From contig NZ_BBQM01000029.1 of NCBI RefSeq assembly GCF_000876015.1, positions 1 through 64,000 on the forward strand: a DNA stretch of 64,000 nt, given 5' to 3'. The translations under genes and the position numbers were made by a program. Under the pieces are notes generated by a model that was not told where the DNA came from, made no database searches, and was given only the letters and a program-made list of their open reading frames with translations. Positions 1-8,084 of the stretch are shown one piece after another. The number at the start of each line of letters is the position of its first letter. Positions within the stretch are counted from its first letter, which is position 1. The stretch is from Cupriavidus basilensis (GTDB lineage: Bacteria > Pseudomonadota > Gammaproteobacteria > Burkholderiales > Burkholderiaceae).

Positions 1-225
1 ACCGCGCGCGGTGTAGCGGAACGAGTTGGCCGGATCGACCACGATCTCCTCGCAGGCCGCGGCCACGCCGGGGGAGTAGGCCAGCGCCAGGTCATGCTGG
101 TTGGACATCGGCTTGGTCGGCGTGACGGAAATCTTGCCGCGCGTGGGAAATTCGTGGTATTCGAGCGCCGCCTGGCGGAAGGCGTCGCGGCTGGGGTTCT
201 GGCTGGAGGGGTTTTCTTCGGACAT
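1..225 (-). CDS. maeB: NADP-dependent malic enzyme, N-terminal part (runs off the left edge)
   Basis: Only the first 75 codons are inside the window. The protein opens MSEENPSSQN and then shows HEFPTRGKI, TPTKPMSNQ, DLALAYSPGVAA and NSFRYTAR. This is the conserved start of MaeB-type malic enzymes, which decarboxylate malate to pyruvate with NADP in the cytoplasm. The family usually carries a C-terminal phosphotransacetylase-like domain, which would lie outside the window. The ATG at 225 is the first residue of a typical MaeB N-terminus. The gene reads out to the left, the same direction as the anti-sigma gene behind it, with a 147 bp gap. The family call is secure from the motif; completeness cannot be judged. 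Confidence 0.88.
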   Translation of the reverse strand, partial: MSEENPSSQNPSRDAFRQAALEYHEFPTRGKISVTPTKPMSNQHDLALAYSPGVAAACEEIVVDPANSFRYTARG

Positions 226-372
226 TGCGGAAGGCGGAAAGGAGGCAATAGCCGGATGCGGAACACCGGCGGGCCGCCGGCGGTGCCGGGCGATGGCACC
301 AAGTATCCGGCAAACGCCCGGCGCGGGTATTGAAATGATCTCAAGCGATGTTGAAATCCGCTGCGCGGCGAC

Positions 373-1212
373 CTACGCGGGCGGCGCCTTGCGCGCCTGC
401 TCGCCGAGCTGACGGCGCATCTCGTCGGCCAGCGGATGCAGGCCCCGCGTGGAGTCCGCCGCCACCAGGCTGTAGCCCAGGCCCTGGGCCGCCCACGAGT
501 AGCCGGCCACGCCGGCCTGGGCGTGGGCCTTCATCGGCATGTTCTGCTCGGTCGCCATCGGCCGCACCAGCATGGCCACGCGCGTGCCGTGTCCGTCGTC
601 GTACATGAACAGGCCGGCCGGGCCGTGCTCGGTGGCCACCAGCCGCCCGCCGATGTAGCGGTAGCCGGACTGCGCGAGGTCCGGCAGGGCGATCGGGCGC
701 CGCAGCCGCGTGGAGACCCACTTGAGCAGGTCGGCGCTGTCGCTGGCGCTGATCTCCACCGGGCGCACCGGGTCGGAGGCGAACACCTGGTAGCTCGCGG
801 TGGCCTCGCGCGCCAGCGCCGCGATGCCGCCGGCCGCGGGTTCGGTGGCGGCGCGCCCGATCCAGCCGCCCATGCCGCCCAGGCACAGCGCGACGAAGAC
901 CGACGCGGCCAGCCGCCACGGCGCGCCGGTGCGCGCGCGCCGCGCCTCCAGCATGCGGCTCAGGTTCAGCTCGGGCGGCACCGGCTCGCGGGCGATGGGG
1001 GCGAAGGCGGCGCGCAGTTGCGCGCGTTGCGCGACATAACCTTCGACGCGGCGCGCGACGTCGGGATGATGCCGCAGGTATGCGTCGATCTGGTGGCGCC
1101 GCGCCGCGTCCAGCGCGCCGTCGACGTAGGCCAGCAGCTCTTCTTCCTGCACCGGCCGGCCGTCGTTCCCGCCATCGTTGCCGTGCCAGCCGTCGTTCCG
1201 GTTGTCGCTCAT
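373..1212 (-). CDS. Anti-sigma factor, single-pass membrane protein
   Basis: A 279-residue protein translated from an ATG that overlaps the stop of the upstream ECF sigma gene (ATGA), the usual arrangement of a sigma factor and its antagonist. The N-terminal part (about 20-90) holds an EEELLAYVDGALD helix typical of anti-sigma domains, but the HxxxCxxC zinc motif is absent. One hydrophobic segment (about 96-117, WRLAASVFVALCLGGMGGWIG) follows, then a periplasmic domain of about 160 residues with GGRLVATE and GLFMYDDG. This matches the family of membrane anti-sigma factors that hold the sigma at the membrane until an envelope signal is sensed. The first 20 residues repeat the pattern N-D-G. 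The inducing signal is unknown. Confidence 0.85.
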   Translation of the reverse strand: MSDNRNDGWHGNDGGNDGRPVQEEELLAYVDGALDAARRHQIDAYLRHHPDVARRVEGYVAQRAQLRAAFAPIAREPVPPELNLSRMLEARRARTGAPWRLAASVFVALCLGGMGGWIGRAATEPAAGGIAALAREATASYQVFASDPVRPVEISASDSADLLKWVSTRLRRPIALPDLAQSGYRYIGGRLVATEHGPAGLFMYDDGHGTRVAMLVRPMATEQNMPMKAHAQAGVAGYSWAAQGLGYSLVAADSTRGLHPLADEMRRQLGEQARKAPPA

Positions 1213-1739
1213 TTCACCCTCCGCAATGCAGACTTCGTGGCCGCCCCGGCCGCGCCGGTCTCCATGATCCTCAGCAGTTTCTCCCGCGCGCGGGACAGCC
1301 GCGACATCACGGTGCCGATCGGGATGTCCAGCACGCGCGCGGCGTCCGCGTAGGACATGTCTTCCACCGAGACCAGCAGCAGTATGCTGCGCTGGTCCGC
1401 GGGCAGCGCGTCGAGCGCGTTCATCAGGTCGCGGTGGCGCAGCGCGTCTTCCTGGGTGGCGCGCGACGCCATCAGGGCTTCGTCGACGTCCTCGAGCGCG
1501 ACGTGCGTGCCCAGCCCGCCGGCGCGCCGGCGCAGCGCGGTGACGGCCAGGTTGTGCAGGATGGCGAACACCCAGCTGCGCGTGTCGTCGTTGCTGCGGC
1601 GGCTGTCCCAGTAGGTGATGACCTTCTCCAGGCAGTCCTGCACCAGATCGTCGGCGGCCGCCTGCTCGCGCAGCAGCGCGCGCGCATAGCGGCGCAGCGC
1701 CGGTATCAGCGGCTCGACTTGATGCAACATGTCTTTCAC
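1209..1739 (-). CDS. ECF RNA polymerase sigma factor
   Basis: A 176-residue protein with an intact region 2 (LLREQAAADDLVQDCLEKV, then DDTRSWVFAILHNLA) and region 4 (LPADQRSILLLVSVEDMSYADAA, then GTVMSRLSRAREKL), the layout of short ECF sigma factors. It starts with GTG at 1739, supported by a GGGAGG Shine-Dalgarno eight bases upstream; an internal ATG at 1730 is poorly spaced. Its end overlaps the anti-sigma start by four bases, so the two are translationally coupled. The likely role is to direct transcription of an envelope or redox stress regulon. The YncE-like and DUF305 genes just upstream on the same strand are natural target candidates, but that is inference. Confidence 0.93.
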   Translation of the reverse strand: MKDMLHQVEPLIPALRRYARALLREQAAADDLVQDCLEKVITYWDSRRSNDDTRSWVFAILHNLAVTALRRRAGGLGTHVALEDVDEALMASRATQEDALRHRDLMNALDALPADQRSILLLVSVEDMSYADAARVLDIPIGTVMSRLSRAREKLLRIMETGAAGAATKSALRRVK

Positions 1740-1785
1740 TGCGATGTCCTCCCTGGTACACCCGGCCGCGCGGCATCATGCCACA

Positions 1786-1810
1786 GCCAGCCGGCGGTCC
1801 GCCGGCTGGC
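1786..1810 (-). terminator. 10-bp perfect hairpin after the YncE-like gene
   Basis: GCCAGCCGGC (1786-1795) and GCCGGCTGGC (1801-1810) form a perfect stem with a five-base loop. It lies 30 bp beyond the stop of the YncE-like gene and 47 bp before the sigma-factor start, all on the same strand. No T-tract follows, so it is either a weak terminator or a transcript-end stabiliser that separates the two units. Confidence 0.45.
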
Positions 1811-1839
1811 GCGGTTGCCGCCTTCCGGCTGCCGTTTCC

Positions 1840-3321
1840 CTACAGCGCCTGCACCTGGACCGGCGCGGCCGGCTTGCCGTTCGCGGCCGGCGCGATGACG
1901 AGGTAGCGCCGCGCCTGCGCGCCGTCGCCGCCCTGCACCACCTGGCGGATCGGGCCGATGGCGTTGACGATGGCCGAGCCCGCCGGATTGGTCATGAACG
2001 ACGCGAGCGGCTCCAGTATGCCCGTGCCGTCGGCCTGGCTGGCCAGCGCGAGCACGTAGGGCTGCTTCGGCTGCAGTCCGGTGGCCGAAGCCTGCAGCAC
2101 CTGGAGCAGGCCCTGGTCGAACAGCGTGACGCTGGTCGGCGCGTTGTCCGCGGCGACCGGCTTGCCGTCGGCGACGCGCAGCAGCTTCAGCTGCGTGGTC
2201 TGGCCGGCCACGCCGAGCTGCTGCAGGCCGTCCGTGCCGGCGCCTTCGGGCACCGCGTCGGGCACGTAGTTGATCGCCTGCGGGGCCTGGCCGACCGGCA
2301 CGTTGGCGACCACCTTGTTGCTGGCCGTGTCGATGGCCGCGAGCTGGTCGGCGTTCTCCAGGCCGACGTAGATGCGCGTGCCGTCGCCGGACGGCCACAC
2401 GCCGTGCGGCAGGCTGCCCACCGGAATGGTCGCCACCTGGGAGAAGTCGTCGGTGCGGAACACCTTGACCTGGTTTAGGCCGCCGACGCTGACGTAGGCG
2501 AAGGTGCCGCCCGCCGTGCGCGCGAAATTGACGTGGTTGGTGATCGGGCCGGTCTCGATGGTCTTGAGCGGGCGGAACGGCGGCAGCGCCTCGAAGACCT
2601 GGGTGCGGCCCACGTCCTTGAGCGTGAACCACACCTGCTTGCCGTCGGGCGTGGCGGCGATGTTGGGGCAGAACGGGCTTTCCTGCTTCACGTGGCCGAC
2701 GATCTTGTGGTCGGCCACCGTGACCACGGCGGTATCAGGGTTGAACGACGAGCAGATGTAGCCGTACTTGCCGTCCGGCGAGAAGATCTGCATGCCGGGC
2801 CCGCCGGCGACGGTGATGCGGGTCTTTTCCTCGAAGGTGGCGGCGTCGAGCACGGCGATGTAGTTCTCGCCGCGCACCGTGACCCACACTTCCTTGCCGT
2901 CCGGCGTGTAGAACGCCTCGTGCGGCGAGCGGCCCACGTAGGTGACGTGCTTGACCGCGTTGGTCGCGGTGTCGATGAACGAGACCGAGTTCGAGCCGAT
3001 CGACACCACCGCCAGCGTGCGGTGGTCGGGCGAGAAGCCCATGCCGTGCACCAGCACCTGGCCGCGGTACAGCGGGCTGAAATTGCCCGGCGCCGGGTCG
3101 CCGAGGCGGATCACGCCCAGCAGCTTGTTGTCCGCGGGGTCCGTGACCGAGACGGTGTTGGAGAACTGCTCGGCGGCGTAGATGCGGTCGCGGTGGCTGA
3201 CCGGGATGTCGGCGGCGCCCAGCGCGCCGGGCGCCTGCCCGGCGCAGGCGGCGCCCATGCCGAGCGCGAGCGCGAGGGGCAGGGCGAGGGAGGCGGTCTT
3301 CCTGAAGGGATTTCGGGTCAT
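1840..3321 (-). CDS. Secreted YncE-like beta-propeller protein
   Basis: A 493-residue protein with a Sec signal peptide (MTRNPFRKTASLALPLALAL...ACA). The body is built from repeated propeller blades of the type seen in YncE/surface-layer families: GSNSVSFIDTATNAVKHV, DGKEVWVTVRGENYIAVLD, PDGKYGYICSS, DGKQVWFTLKDVG and DGTRIYVGLENADQLAAIDTASNKV. After about residue 370 comes a non-propeller C-terminal domain (GVAGQTTQLKLLRVADGK, SVTLFDQGLLQVLQASA). Such proteins are periplasmic and are thought to bind ligands or DNA; no catalytic residues can be named. It lies 16 bp downstream of the DUF305 gene, probably in the same transcript. The ATG at 3321 precedes the signal peptide directly. Confidence 0.8.
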   Translation of the reverse strand: MTRNPFRKTASLALPLALALGMGAACAGQAPGALGAADIPVSHRDRIYAAEQFSNTVSVTDPADNKLLGVIRLGDPAPGNFSPLYRGQVLVHGMGFSPDHRTLAVVSIGSNSVSFIDTATNAVKHVTYVGRSPHEAFYTPDGKEVWVTVRGENYIAVLDAATFEEKTRITVAGGPGMQIFSPDGKYGYICSSFNPDTAVVTVADHKIVGHVKQESPFCPNIAATPDGKQVWFTLKDVGRTQVFEALPPFRPLKTIETGPITNHVNFARTAGGTFAYVSVGGLNQVKVFRTDDFSQVATIPVGSLPHGVWPSGDGTRIYVGLENADQLAAIDTASNKVVANVPVGQAPQAINYVPDAVPEGAGTDGLQQLGVAGQTTQLKLLRVADGKPVAADNAPTSVTLFDQGLLQVLQASATGLQPKQPYVLALASQADGTGILEPLASFMTNPAGSAIVNAIGPIRQVVQGGDGAQARRYLVIAPAANGKPAAPVQVQAL

Positions 3322-3337
3322 GGTGTGGGCCTTGGTG

Positions 3338-3814
3338 TCAGTGTGCGTGCATGGCGTGGTTGTGGGTGGCCGGATCGGCCGGGGCGGTTGGGGTAGCCGG
3401 CTGGCCGGGGCCGGCCTGCGTCGGCGCCGGTTCGGACGGGGGCAGCGGCTGGCCGAGCGCCAGCCGCATCGCGGCGATTTCCTGCAGCTGGTCGACGATG
3501 ATTTCCTGCGCGATGCGCCGCAACTGCTCGTTGTGGCCGTAGCGCAGCTCGGACATCGCCATGTCGATGGCACCCTGGTGGTGCGGAATCATCATCGCGG
3601 CGAAGTCCGCGTCGATGTCGCCGCTGGGCTTGACCGCCATGCCGTCCATCATCTTCGTCATGGCGGCGTCGTTCTCGGCCATGAATTTCTCTTCGTCCGA
3701 GCCGCCCGTGGCCGTGGCCGTGGCCGTGCCCGCCGACGCGCACAGCGCGAGCGCCAGCATCAGGCCAGCGCCGGCGCGGGCCAGCCGGCGCGGTGAAGCG
3801 TGCAGGATCGCCAT
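3338..3814 (-). CDS. DUF305 family exported protein with His/Met tail
   Basis: A 158-residue exported protein. A signal peptide (about 1-26, ending TATATA) is followed by a DUF305 four-helix domain with the signature DAAMTKMMDGM, MMIPHHQGAIDMA and IIVDQLQEI. The C-terminus is a proline-rich linker ending in HNHAMHAH. DUF305 proteins are ferritin-like and often found with copper or oxidative-stress genes; the paired His in PHHQGA and the His-rich tail fit metal binding. The ATG at 3814 follows an AAGGGG Shine-Dalgarno. It is first in a likely two-gene unit with the YncE-like gene. Metal binding is inference from residues and family context. Confidence 0.82.
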   Translation of the reverse strand: MAILHASPRRLARAGAGLMLALALCASAGTATATATGGSDEEKFMAENDAAMTKMMDGMAVKPSGDIDADFAAMMIPHHQGAIDMAMSELRYGHNEQLRRIAQEIIVDQLQEIAAMRLALGQPLPPSEPAPTQAGPGQPATPTAPADPATHNHAMHAH

Positions 3815-4138
3815 CCTTTTCCCCTTGTCGTCATGAGGCCCCGATGGGGCCGCTGATGGGGTAGACGCGGACCGTCCGCGCTTATTCCGCCGCCGCGCAA
3901 ATTTTTTCGGGGCGCGCCCGGGGGAGGCGCAAGGAACACTTGCGCCCAGGCACCGCATCCGTGCGCGGCGCGCGCAGGCATGCGCGTTCCGGGGGCATTG
4001 AAAAATACTGCATCCCCGAGGTTGTCTCTTTCAATTTCCAAAGTGGCCGCGAACCCTGAAGATGGGCCCGTCGGTTTGAAACGCCTTCGTCCGCAAATCC
4101 CGATACCCCGCGCCATCGCCATTTCCGGATCCAACATC
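3815..4138. other. Divergent intergenic region, DUF305 / ABC importer
   Basis: This 324 bp gap between divergent genes holds no convincing coding sequence. It contains an A/T patch at 3897-3907, a TTGAAA hexamer at 3998-4003 and another at 4077-4082. The second has a GATACC hexamer 19 bp downstream, a weak sigma70-like candidate for the importer operon. I see no clear operator or riboswitch. Confidence 0.4.
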
Positions 4139-4909
4139 ATGCACAAGTTACTGAGCCTCAAAGGTGTCAAGAAATCCTTCCCGACCAAGGGAAAGACGGT
4201 CGACGTACTCGGCGGCCTGACCTTCGACGTGAACGAGCAGGATTTCGTCAGCATCATCGGCCCCAGCGGCTGCGGCAAGACCACCATCTTCAACATCATC
4301 GCCGGGCTGCTCGACCCCGATACCGGCGAGATCAGCTATCGCGGCCAGCAGGTCACGGGCCTGCGCGGCAAGGTCGGCTACATGATGCAGCGCGACCTGC
4401 TGTTCCCGTGGCGCACCGTGCTCGAGAACGTCATGCTGGCGCCCGAGCTCAAGCGGATGCCCGCCGCGGAGGCGCGCGACAACGCGCTCGAATACCTCAA
4501 CACCTTCGGGCTCGGCGGCTTCGAGAACAACTACCCCAAGACCCTCTCGGGCGGCATGCGCCAGCGCGTGGCGCTGATCCGCACGCTGATCTCGGACCCG
4601 GACGTGCTGCTGCTCGACGAGCCGTTCTCGGCGCTCGACTACCAGACCCGCCTGTACCTGGAGGGCGTGCTGCTGGAGGCGGTCGATACCTTCAAGAAGA
4701 CGGTGATCCTGGTCACGCACGACATCGACGAGGCGGTCGCGCTGTCCAAGCGGGTGGTGGTGCTGGCGGGCAAGCCCTCGCACGTCAAGCAGGTCTACGA
4801 CATCGACATCGGCGAGAAGTCGCCGATCGGGGCGCGCAGCCATCCGCATTTCTCGGGCTATTTCCACCAGCTATGCGCCGAGCTGGACATCCAGACGCGC
4901 CAGCACTGA
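4139..4909 (+). CDS. ABC transporter ATP-binding protein (SsuB/TauB-like)
   Basis: A 256-residue ATPase with Walker A GPSGCGKTT, the Q-loop at MMQRDLL, signature LSGGMRQR, Walker B VLLLDEPFSALD and the switch His in VTHDIDEA. Length and motifs are those of nitrate/sulfonate/taurine-type importers, which energise uptake with a single membrane subunit and an NMT1-like binding protein. ATG 4139 (MHKLLSLKGV) gives the family's usual length; a longer reading from 3980 adds an unlikely N-terminus. It leads a run of six same-strand genes: ATPase, permease, binding protein, nitrilase, second binding protein, mandelate racemase-like enzyme. The substrate is probably what the two enzymes act on. Confidence 0.93.
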   Translation: MHKLLSLKGVKKSFPTKGKTVDVLGGLTFDVNEQDFVSIIGPSGCGKTTIFNIIAGLLDPDTGEISYRGQQVTGLRGKVGYMMQRDLLFPWRTVLENVMLAPELKRMPAAEARDNALEYLNTFGLGGFENNYPKTLSGGMRQRVALIRTLISDPDVLLLDEPFSALDYQTRLYLEGVLLEAVDTFKKTVILVTHDIDEAVALSKRVVVLAGKPSHVKQVYDIDIGEKSPIGARSHPHFSGYFHQLCAELDIQTRQH

Positions 4910-4931
4910 TTTTCCAAGAACGGGAGTGAAC

Positions 4932-5786
4932 ATGAGCCACGCTATTTCCGGCGCGCCGCCGGTTGCCCCGGCGCGCGCGCGCCGCAAGAAGAAAACGCAT
5001 GTCCTGGACAACGGCTGGGGGCGCTCGGCCATCCAGGTCGCGGCCCTGGTGCTGTTCCTGTGGGTCTGGCAGCTCGGCGCCGACATCGGCTGGGTGTCGT
5101 CCTTCATGGTCGGCTCGCCGGCCGAGATCTACAAGGCGCTGGCGCGCGGCATGGCCAGCGGCGACCTGCTGCGCGACAGCGGCTACACGCTGATGGAGTC
5201 GATCCTGGGCTTCGTGATCGGCACGCTGGTGGGCTCCGTCCTGGGGCTGGCGCTGTGGTATTCGCCGTTCATCGCGCGCCTGACCGAGCCGTTCATCATC
5301 GCGGTCAACAGCATTCCCAAGATCGCCTTCGGCCCGATCGTGATCCTGTGGTTCGGCACGGGCCTGGTGTCGAAGGTCGCGCTGGCCGTCTCGCTGACCG
5401 CCATCGTGGCGCTGATCGCGGCGTACCAGGCGGCCAAGGACGCCGACGTCGATTTCCAGACGCTGCTGGTGACGCTGGGCGCGGAGAAGCACGACGTGTT
5501 CTTCAAGGTGATCGTGCCGTCCTCGCTGCCGGCCATGATCTCCACCTTCCGCATCAACATCGGCTTCGGCCTGGTGGGCGCGGTGGTGGGCGAGTTCATT
5601 TCGTCCGAGCACGGCCTGGGCCACATGATCTTCACCGCGTCCGGGCTCTACGACCTGAATACGGTGTGGGCCGGCCTGTTCACGCTGATGGTGATCGGCT
5701 TCGGGCTGTACTTCGTCATCGACTACATCGAGCGCAAGCTGCTGCCCTGGAAAGACGACGTGCACCACGCCAGCCTCAATGTCTGA
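4932..5786 (+). CDS. ABC transporter permease (SsuC/TauC-like)
   Basis: A 284-residue inner-membrane protein with about six hydrophobic segments and the coupling-loop motif VTLGAEKHDVFFKVIVPSSLP (EAA-type), which docks on the ATPase. After a basic N-terminus (ARARRKKKTH) the first membrane helix is VAALVLFLWVWQL. The ATG at 4932 sits five bases after GGGAG; a GTG six bases earlier is also in frame but badly spaced. It follows the ATPase by 22 bp and is 43 bp before the binding-protein gene, so the three form a classic importer operon of the nitrate/sulfonate/taurine family. Confidence 0.93.
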   Translation: MSHAISGAPPVAPARARRKKKTHVLDNGWGRSAIQVAALVLFLWVWQLGADIGWVSSFMVGSPAEIYKALARGMASGDLLRDSGYTLMESILGFVIGTLVGSVLGLALWYSPFIARLTEPFIIAVNSIPKIAFGPIVILWFGTGLVSKVALAVSLTAIVALIAAYQAAKDADVDFQTLLVTLGAEKHDVFFKVIVPSSLPAMISTFRINIGFGLVGAVVGEFISSEHGLGHMIFTASGLYDLNTVWAGLFTLMVIGFGLYFVIDYIERKLLPWKDDVHHASLNV

Positions 5787-5829
5787 CGCGCGCCTTTTCC
5801 CCATGTCGTCCATTCCACGTGAGCCTTTC

Positions 5830-6822
5830 ATGAAGAACCTACTCAAGCGAACCGCATGCATGCTGGGCCTGGCAGCGGCCCTGGTGGCCGCCGCGCCCGC
5901 CTCGGCCCAGGCACCGAAGAAGGTGGTGGTGTCGCAGTTGTTCCAGTCGGTGATGTTCCTGCCGCTCTACGTGGCGCTCGACCACGGCTTCTTCGCGCAG
6001 CAGGGGCTGGACGTGACCAAGCAGACCTCGGGCTCGCCCAATGCGTCGCTGTCGGCGGTGATCGCGGGCAGCGCGGAGTTCTCGCTGCACGGCCCCGAGT
6101 GGACCGCCATCGCCGCCTCCAAGGGCGCCGACGTGCAGGTCATCGCCGGCGTGGTCAACCGCGCCGCGGTCTGGATCGCCGCGGCACCGGACCTGAAGTA
6201 CACCGGGCCGAAGGACTTCGCCGGGCAGACCGTGTCGACCGGCATGATGCCGATCGCCAGCACCTCGCTGTTCTCCAAGCTGCTGCGCGACAACAAGATC
6301 GACCCGGCCGCCGCCGGCATCACCGTCAAGCAGGTCCAGGCCGGCGCCGAGCTGGGCCCGCTGCTGGCCGGCCAGGCGAGCGTGGGCGTGTTCTACCAGC
6401 CGGCGCTGGAGCAGGCGGTGGCCAAGGGCTTCAAGGTCGTGCACAGCTTTCCGCGCCAGTACGGCCCCTACCTGCTGTCGGCCATCACCGCGCGCAAGTC
6501 CGTGGATGCCGACACCGCCCGGCGCTTCATCGCGGCGATGGAGTCCGCGCTGCGCTTCATGAACACCCACCCGGCCGAGGCCGTCGCCATCGCCAGGACG
6601 GAGTTCCCCTCGATCGATCCCGCCGTGGTCGAAGCCGCCGTCAAGCGCATGCTGGCCGAGCAGGTCTACGCCACCACCGTGGCCATCTCGCCCGACGCAC
6701 TGCGCATCGCGATGGACACGCAGATCGCGCTGGGCAACCTGAAAAGCCAGCCCGACTACGACACGCTGGTCGCCCGCAAGCTGATCGAAGGCGGCATCGC
6801 GCGCGTGGACGCCGCCCGCTAG
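5830..6822 (+). CDS. NMT1/THI5-like periplasmic substrate-binding protein, copy 1
   Basis: A 330-residue protein with a Sec signal peptide (MKNLLKRTACMLGLAAALVAAAPASAQA) and a type-II binding-protein fold: PLYVALDHGFFAQQGLDV, SLSAVIAGSAEFSLHGPEW and TEFPSIDP. It should capture the solute for the upstream permease. The translated start MKNLL is chosen because it begins the signal peptide directly; in-frame ATGs at 5779 and 5812 add residues with no role. It shares long near-identical stretches with the second binding protein at 8085 (AEFSLHGPEW/ADFSLHGPEW; IAIARTEFPS in both), so the two are tandem paralogues flanking the nitrilase. Confidence 0.92.
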   Translation: MKNLLKRTACMLGLAAALVAAAPASAQAPKKVVVSQLFQSVMFLPLYVALDHGFFAQQGLDVTKQTSGSPNASLSAVIAGSAEFSLHGPEWTAIAASKGADVQVIAGVVNRAAVWIAAAPDLKYTGPKDFAGQTVSTGMMPIASTSLFSKLLRDNKIDPAAAGITVKQVQAGAELGPLLAGQASVGVFYQPALEQAVAKGFKVVHSFPRQYGPYLLSAITARKSVDADTARRFIAAMESALRFMNTHPAEAVAIARTEFPSIDPAVVEAAVKRMLAEQVYATTVAISPDALRIAMDTQIALGNLKSQPDYDTLVARKLIEGGIARVDAAR

Positions 6823-6846
6823 GCCGGCGCGGCCTGCCTCACCGCC

Positions 6847-6878
6847 GCGCCGCTGCGCCGCTGCGCCGCTGCGCCGCT
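6847..6878. repeat. Four tandem copies of an 8-bp unit
   Basis: GCGCCGCT is repeated four times without a mismatch in the 146 bp gap between binding protein 1 and the nitrilase. Such a run could vary in length by slippage and change the leader between the two genes. No hairpin or other function is evident. Confidence 0.85.
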
Positions 6879-6968
6879 TCACCGCCTTACCTGTTTCCCT
6901 TTTTCCGTTTCCAGCTGCGATGGTGCCGGACACCATCGCCTACCCCTCTGTTGCCTGCACACACGATC

Positions 6969-8021
6969 ATGAGAACCTATCCCTCCTTCAAGGCCGCGGC
7001 CTGCCATATCTCCTCGGTCTTCTTCGACAGCGACGCCTGCGTCGACAAGGCCTGCGACTGGATCGCCGAGGCCGCGCGCAACGGCGCCTCGCTGGTCGCG
7101 TTTCCCGAGGCCTTCATCTCGGCCTTCCCGGTCTGGGCCGGCGTGTGGGCGCCGGTGGAGACCCACGAGTTCTTCGTCAAGCTGGCCGCTTCCTCGGTGA
7201 CCATCGACGGCCCCGAGATGGCCCGCATCCGCCGCGCCGCCAAGGAGCACGGCGTGTTCGTCTCGATCGGCATCAACGAGTCGACGCCCAACAGCGTCGG
7301 CTGCGTGTGGGACACCAACGTGCTGATCGGCGACGACGGCAGCATCCTCAACCGCCACCGCAAGCTGATGCCGACCTACTACGAGAAGCTGGTGTGGGCG
7401 ATGGGCGACGGCAGCGGCCTGCGCGTGGTGGATACCCGCATCGGCCGCATCGGCGCGCTGATCTGCGGCGAGAACACCAATTCGCTGGCGCGCTTCGCGC
7501 TGATGTCGCAGGGCGAGAACGTGCACGTCTCCAGCTTCTCGCCGCGCTTTCCCACGCATCCGGCCGGGCAGCCCGCCTATGACCTGGAAGCGTCGATCAA
7601 GCTGCGCGCTGGCGCCCACGCCTTCGAGGGCAAGCTGTTCAACGTGGTGTCGTCGAGCTATCTGCAGCCCGCCGTGATCGACATGATCGCGCGCGGCAAT
7701 CCGGCCGTGCACCGCGTGATCGACGAAGCGTCCCGCAGCGTGTCGATGATCCTCGGCCCGGACGGCGCGCCCATCAGCGAGGTGCTGCGCGACGAGGAAG
7801 GCATCGCCTACGCGGACATCGACATCGCGCGCTGCGTGGTGCCCAAGCAGTTCCAGGACGTGGTCGGCTACTACAACCGCTTCGACGTGTTCGACCTGCG
7901 CGTGCACCGCCACGCGCACGCGCCGGCGAGCTTCGGCGGCGACGGCGCGGACGGCGCCGGCGACGGCGAATACGGCGAGCGCGCCTGGAAGGGCGTGCCC
8001 GAGGCCGAAGCCGTCAACTGA
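6969..8021 (+). CDS. Nitrilase (carbon-nitrogen hydrolase), CGEN-type
   Basis: A 350-residue nitrilase-superfamily enzyme with the full catalytic set: Glu47 in FPEAFISAFP, Lys132 in HRKLMPTYYEK and Cys166 in LICGEN. Nitrilases hydrolyse R-CN to the acid and ammonia in the cytoplasm. The CGEN rather than CWE motif and the overall length fit a branch of true nitrilases, not amidases; substrate class cannot be read directly. The gene lies between two paralogous importer binding proteins and two genes before a mandelate racemase homologue, which points to a 2-hydroxynitrile such as mandelonitrile. The start ATG 6969 gives the normal N-terminus (YPSFKAAACHIS). The last 30 residues are a Gly/Asp/Glu-rich tail. 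Confidence 0.93.
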   Translation: MRTYPSFKAAACHISSVFFDSDACVDKACDWIAEAARNGASLVAFPEAFISAFPVWAGVWAPVETHEFFVKLAASSVTIDGPEMARIRRAAKEHGVFVSIGINESTPNSVGCVWDTNVLIGDDGSILNRHRKLMPTYYEKLVWAMGDGSGLRVVDTRIGRIGALICGENTNSLARFALMSQGENVHVSSFSPRFPTHPAGQPAYDLEASIKLRAGAHAFEGKLFNVVSSSYLQPAVIDMIARGNPAVHRVIDEASRSVSMILGPDGAPISEVLRDEEGIAYADIDIARCVVPKQFQDVVGYYNRFDVFDLRVHRHAHAPASFGGDGADGAGDGEYGERAWKGVPEAEAVN

Positions 8022-8084
8022 AGCAGCACGCGGCGGCGCCGTGCGCCGCCGCCCGCCCAGTCATCCGCCATTCGGAGCCGCATC

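Noticed and set aside
5856..8021. 721-codon open frame covering binding protein 1 and the nitrilase
   Set aside because: Its first half is an Arg/Gly-rich shadow of the binding-protein gene; the nitrilase has its own start at 6969.
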